Shown: in pieces, positions 6,168 to 7,853 of the stretch | How the letters are laid out: the number at the start of each line of letters is the position of its first letter | How positions within the stretch are numbered: position 1 is the first letter of the stretch | Origin: Desulfobacterales bacterium | Lineage (GTDB): Bacteria > Desulfobacterota > Desulfobacteria > Desulfobacterales > Desulfosalsimonadaceae | Length of the DNA stretch: 7,853 nt | Assembly: GCA_018334855.1 (NCBI GenBank) | Contig: JAGXLE010000059.1 | Coordinates: 1-7,853 of the forward strand | Direction: 5' to 3' | Notes under the pieces: model-generated | The model's database searches: none | Told to the model about the DNA's origin: nothing | Seen by the model: only the letters and a program-made list of their open reading frames with translations | Translations under genes and position numbers: made by a program

Positions 6168-7235
6168 TTATTGCCGATTTTCACTCGAAGTCGTCACATT
6201 ATTTCCCTTTTTCTTTGAATTCCATCCTTTTCCATGAATTTTTTCAAAAAATTGATCTATATTTGTCTGGGGGCCGACAAAAATTAATGTGTCACCGGCA
6301 TGTATCAACTCCAGCGAAGAAGGATTGTAAATCCGGGTGCCGTCAGCCCGTTTGATCGCCACGACAATCAGGTCAAAATCGTTTCGGATATTTGCATCCA
6401 TCATTGATTTATTAACAAATGGCGCCGATTCAGGGATTTCCAACTCTTCGATGGCCAGGTCAATTTCTTTTCCGGAAATGGTCGAATCCAAAAAATCCGT
6501 TATGGTCGGACGGAGGATATTTTGCGTAATACGCATTGCGGCGCTGGCATAAGGCGACACCACATGGTCGGCCCCGGCACGGAAGAGCTTTTTTTCAACG
6601 CCCTTGCTGCTGGCCCGGGCACAGATAAACATATCGGGATTCAACGCCCGGGCAGTCAGCACGATAAAGACGTTATCCGCGTCCCTATTTACCACGGAAA
6701 TAAGCCCCCTGGCCCTTTCAACGCCGGCTTCTATAAGATTTTCCTCCTCCATGGCATCCCGGTGAAGGTGGGCCAGACCATGTTCCTTGCAGGGAAGGAT
6801 AGCCCTTTCATCATTATCGATAACAACTAACGGCAAACCGCTTTGAAACAATTCAGCCGTAACGATCTGGCCCATTTGCCCATGCCCGCAAATAACATAA
6901 TGATTCGTGAAATTTTTAAGTTTTTTCCGCACTTTTCGCCTCCGATAAAGCTCAAGTGTACTGCCGTCCAGAAACATATTGCCGAGAAGAGCAGCCGTGG
7001 CAGCCACCAGGCCGAAACCGAAAATTATCAGGAAAATGGCAAAAATACGTCCGCCTTCGCTCAGTTGGAATGGCGCCACGGTAGTAAGCGTGCCGATGGT
7101 CAAATACAGGGCTTCGACCGGGGTTCTTTCTTCCACGACCATATAGCCGCCCATGCCTAACAGAAAAAGGCAGACCAGGGAAAACAATAACAGAGCGACA
7201 TACCTGTTTCTATTTGAAGAAAAAAAATGTTTCAT
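6168..7235 (-). CDS. Two-TM potassium-channel-like protein with RCK (TrkA-N/TrkA-C) domains and altered filter
   Basis: A 355-residue protein with the architecture of MthK-type channels: TM1 about 13-34, pore region 40-60, TM2 about 63-87, a basic linker (YRRRKVRKKLK), then TrkA-N (112-235) with the nucleotide-binding GHGQMG (117-122) and the acidic end of beta-2 (VVIDND, Asp140), and TrkA-C (about 257-333). A short Lys/Ser/Asn-rich tail follows. The domain order implies a tetrameric inner-membrane protein whose cytoplasmic ring senses nucleotide or ions. The pore is odd: where relatives read TTVGYGD or TTVGFGE, this reads TTVAPFQLSEGGR, so the selectivity-filter glycines are missing and the loop is several residues short. 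Potassium conduction is therefore doubtful. The frame is intact throughout. The start ATG 7235 precedes the first TM directly but has no clear Shine-Dalgarno. The gene converges on the four-gene run with a 72-base gap in which I see no terminator. Confidence 0.9.
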   Translation of the reverse strand: MKHFFSSNRNRYVALLLFSLVCLFLLGMGGYMVVEERTPVEALYLTIGTLTTVAPFQLSEGGRIFAIFLIIFGFGLVAATAALLGNMFLDGSTLELYRRRKVRKKLKNFTNHYVICGHGQMGQIVTAELFQSGLPLVVIDNDERAILPCKEHGLAHLHRDAMEEENLIEAGVERARGLISVVNRDADNVFIVLTARALNPDMFICARASSKGVEKKLFRAGADHVVSPYASAAMRITQNILRPTITDFLDSTISGKEIDLAIEELEIPESAPFVNKSMMDANIRNDFDLIVVAIKRADGTRIYNPSSLELIHAGDTLIFVGPQTNIDQFFEKIHGKGWNSKKKGNNVTTSSENRQ

Positions 7236-7297
7236 AGCCCGGAATCATCACAATTATCTCACAGATTGAATAATCTGATATAAAATAGGCTATGAAA
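7230..7297. repeat. 10-base inverted repeat over the channel-gene start, with an inner hairpin
   Basis: TTTCATAGCC (7230-7239) and GGCTATGAAA (7288-7297) are perfect reverse complements 48 bases apart. The left arm covers the start codon of the channel gene and the right arm abuts its probable -10 box. Between them CAGATT (7262-7267) and AATCTG (7272-7277) form a perfect 6-base hairpin with a GAAT loop. It could be an operator, or an RNA structure hiding the start codon in transcripts that begin upstream of 7297. Confidence 0.5.
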
Positions 7298-7310
7298 TCT
7301 TTTGGTGCAA
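7282..7310 (-). promoter_or_regulatory. Probable sigma-70 promoter of the channel gene
   Basis: On the minus strand TTGCAC (-35, 7310-7305) and TATTTT (-10, 7287-7282) are separated by exactly 17 bases, each matching four of six consensus positions, in an AT-rich gap. Transcription would start near 7275, giving a leader of about 40 bases that contains the CAGATT/AATCTG hairpin or part of it. Confidence 0.4.
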
Positions 7311-7344
7311 TAAAATTCAAAGCCTGACTTGATGAAATGTCGGC
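7308..7344 (-). terminator. Possible intrinsic terminator of the DapA-family gene
   Basis: Read on the minus strand, GCCGAC (7344-7339) pairs with GTCAGGC (7328-7322), with one bulged base and a 10-base loop, and is followed by the T-rich TTTGAATTTTATTG. It lies 24 bases after the aldolase stop and just upstream of the channel promoter, which is where a terminator would separate the two genes. The stem is short, so it is only tentative. Confidence 0.4.
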
Positions 7345-7367
7345 ATCCTCCAAATGACCCCGATTTT

Positions 7368-7853
7368 TCACTGTTCGGCCCGCCTGCCGGAATCCTGGTT
7401 CATATACCCTGCCCCGATGGCAAACCCTTCTGCCCTTAGCTGATCACGGGCAAAGGCGAGAAGTGAATCCGGGAGCCGGTTTCCGCTGTGGGTCACGGGT
7501 GCCGGTTGCCTGCCCGCTTTTTCACCCCAGGCAAAGTGATGATCAATCGCCTTGTTGGCATTTGTAAAGCCGTTTCCAAAGGGCAGGTCGGCCGCCGCAT
7601 CAAAAACCACCCGGATCACCCGGGAAACTCGATCCGAAAGGACCTGCGCCTCTGCGATGCGGCCCTTGTCAAGACGGTCAATCATTGCAGAGAGCTCTTG
7701 GGCAAAGCAATTGGCGGTGCTAAGAAGAAAACCGTCATAGTATCCACCCCCGTCTTTTGCCCATTGCGCATAGTCGCCCTCTGCGCCGCGGACGAGCCAA
7801 AGGTTGGAAAGGTCTCTGCCGGAACGAACCACGCGGTCTTTACCGCTGGTGTC
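7368..7853 (-). CDS. DapA/NanA-family (dihydrodipicolinate synthase-like) aldolase, C-terminal part
   Basis: The 161 visible residues run from the window edge to a TGA at 7370-7368. The frame is open through the edge, so the GTG at 7832 is not the true start. The first residues, DTSGKDR, match the segment right after the Schiff-base lysine of this family (K-D/E-x-S/T-G), so the catalytic Lys would be the codon just outside the window. Then come LWLVRGAEGDY, GGGYYDGFLLSTAN (the barrel strand with the substrate-loop Asn), a helical region, and the C-terminal helices with NGFTNANKAIDHHFAWG and a late SGNRLPDSLLAF segment. Family members are cytoplasmic pyruvate-dependent lyases or synthases (dihydrodipicolinate, N-acetylneuraminate, sugar acids). 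The specificity-determining N-terminal half is missing, so no substrate can be named. The next gene downstream on the same strand is the channel, after 132 bases. Confidence 0.8.
   Translation of the reverse strand, partial: DTSGKDRVVRSGRDLSNLWLVRGAEGDYAQWAKDGGGYYDGFLLSTANCFAQELSAMIDRLDKGRIAEAQVLSDRVSRVIRVVFDAAADLPFGNGFTNANKAIDHHFAWGEKAGRQPAPVTHSGNRLPDSLLAFARDQLRAEGFAIGAGYMNQDSGRRAEQ

Noticed and set aside
7335..7355. Nine-codon ORF (MPTFHQVRL) on the minus strand after GGAGG
   Set aside because: The Shine-Dalgarno abuts the ATG with almost no spacing, the peptide is tiny, and the site overlaps a possible terminator stem.
7368..7832. Aldolase fragment as a complete short gene starting at GTG 7832
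   Set aside because: The frame stays open to the window edge and the seven added residues match the family motif after the catalytic lysine, so it is a partial gene and not a short complete one.

Overview
The window looks like chromosome from a Gram-negative anaerobe, most likely a Desulfobacterota (sulfate-reducer-type) bacterium. This rests on gene style and content: a polyferredoxin paired with a DUF362 protein, an RCK-type channel and an orphan hybrid kinase. It is an inference; no marker gene is present to prove it. No RNA gene, CRISPR array, insertion sequence or phage gene was seen.

Layout. (1) Positions 1-1476 (+) hold the 3' part of a PAS hybrid sensor histidine kinase with a C-terminal receiver; its 5' end lies outside the window. 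(2) Positions 1477-1785 are a 309-base gap with a possible weak terminator hairpin and one tiny ORF with a good ribosome binding site. (3) Positions 1786-6095 (+) are a tight four-gene run: a GNAT acetyltransferase, an M20 metallohydrolase, a Tat-exported DUF362 protein, and a membrane polyferredoxin resembling NapH fused to NapG. The gaps are 11, 17 and 1 bases, so one transcript is likely. (4) The minus strand converges on this run with a two-TM potassium-channel-like protein carrying a cytoplasmic RCK (TrkA-N/TrkA-C) module (6168-7235). It appears to have its own promoter. (5) At the right edge, also on the minus strand, is the C-terminal part of a DapA/NanA-family aldolase (7368-7853).

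How the genes may work together. The last two operon genes look like an electron-transfer unit. The membrane protein carries two Cys-x3-Cys-Pro membrane-edge motifs and six Fe-S cluster motifs, and the DUF362 protein is exported by Tat as a folded, probably cofactor-bearing, partner. The first two genes (an N-acyltransferase and an amidohydrolase of the acetylornithine-deacetylase type) suggest an acylation/deacylation step on an amine substrate. The sequence does not reveal a link between the two halves.

Most worth a second look: the NapH-NapG-like fusion with an internal twin-arginine segment (implying Sec plus Tat integration), the channel that lacks the TVGYG filter, and the nested inverted repeats at the 3' end of the polyferredoxin gene.
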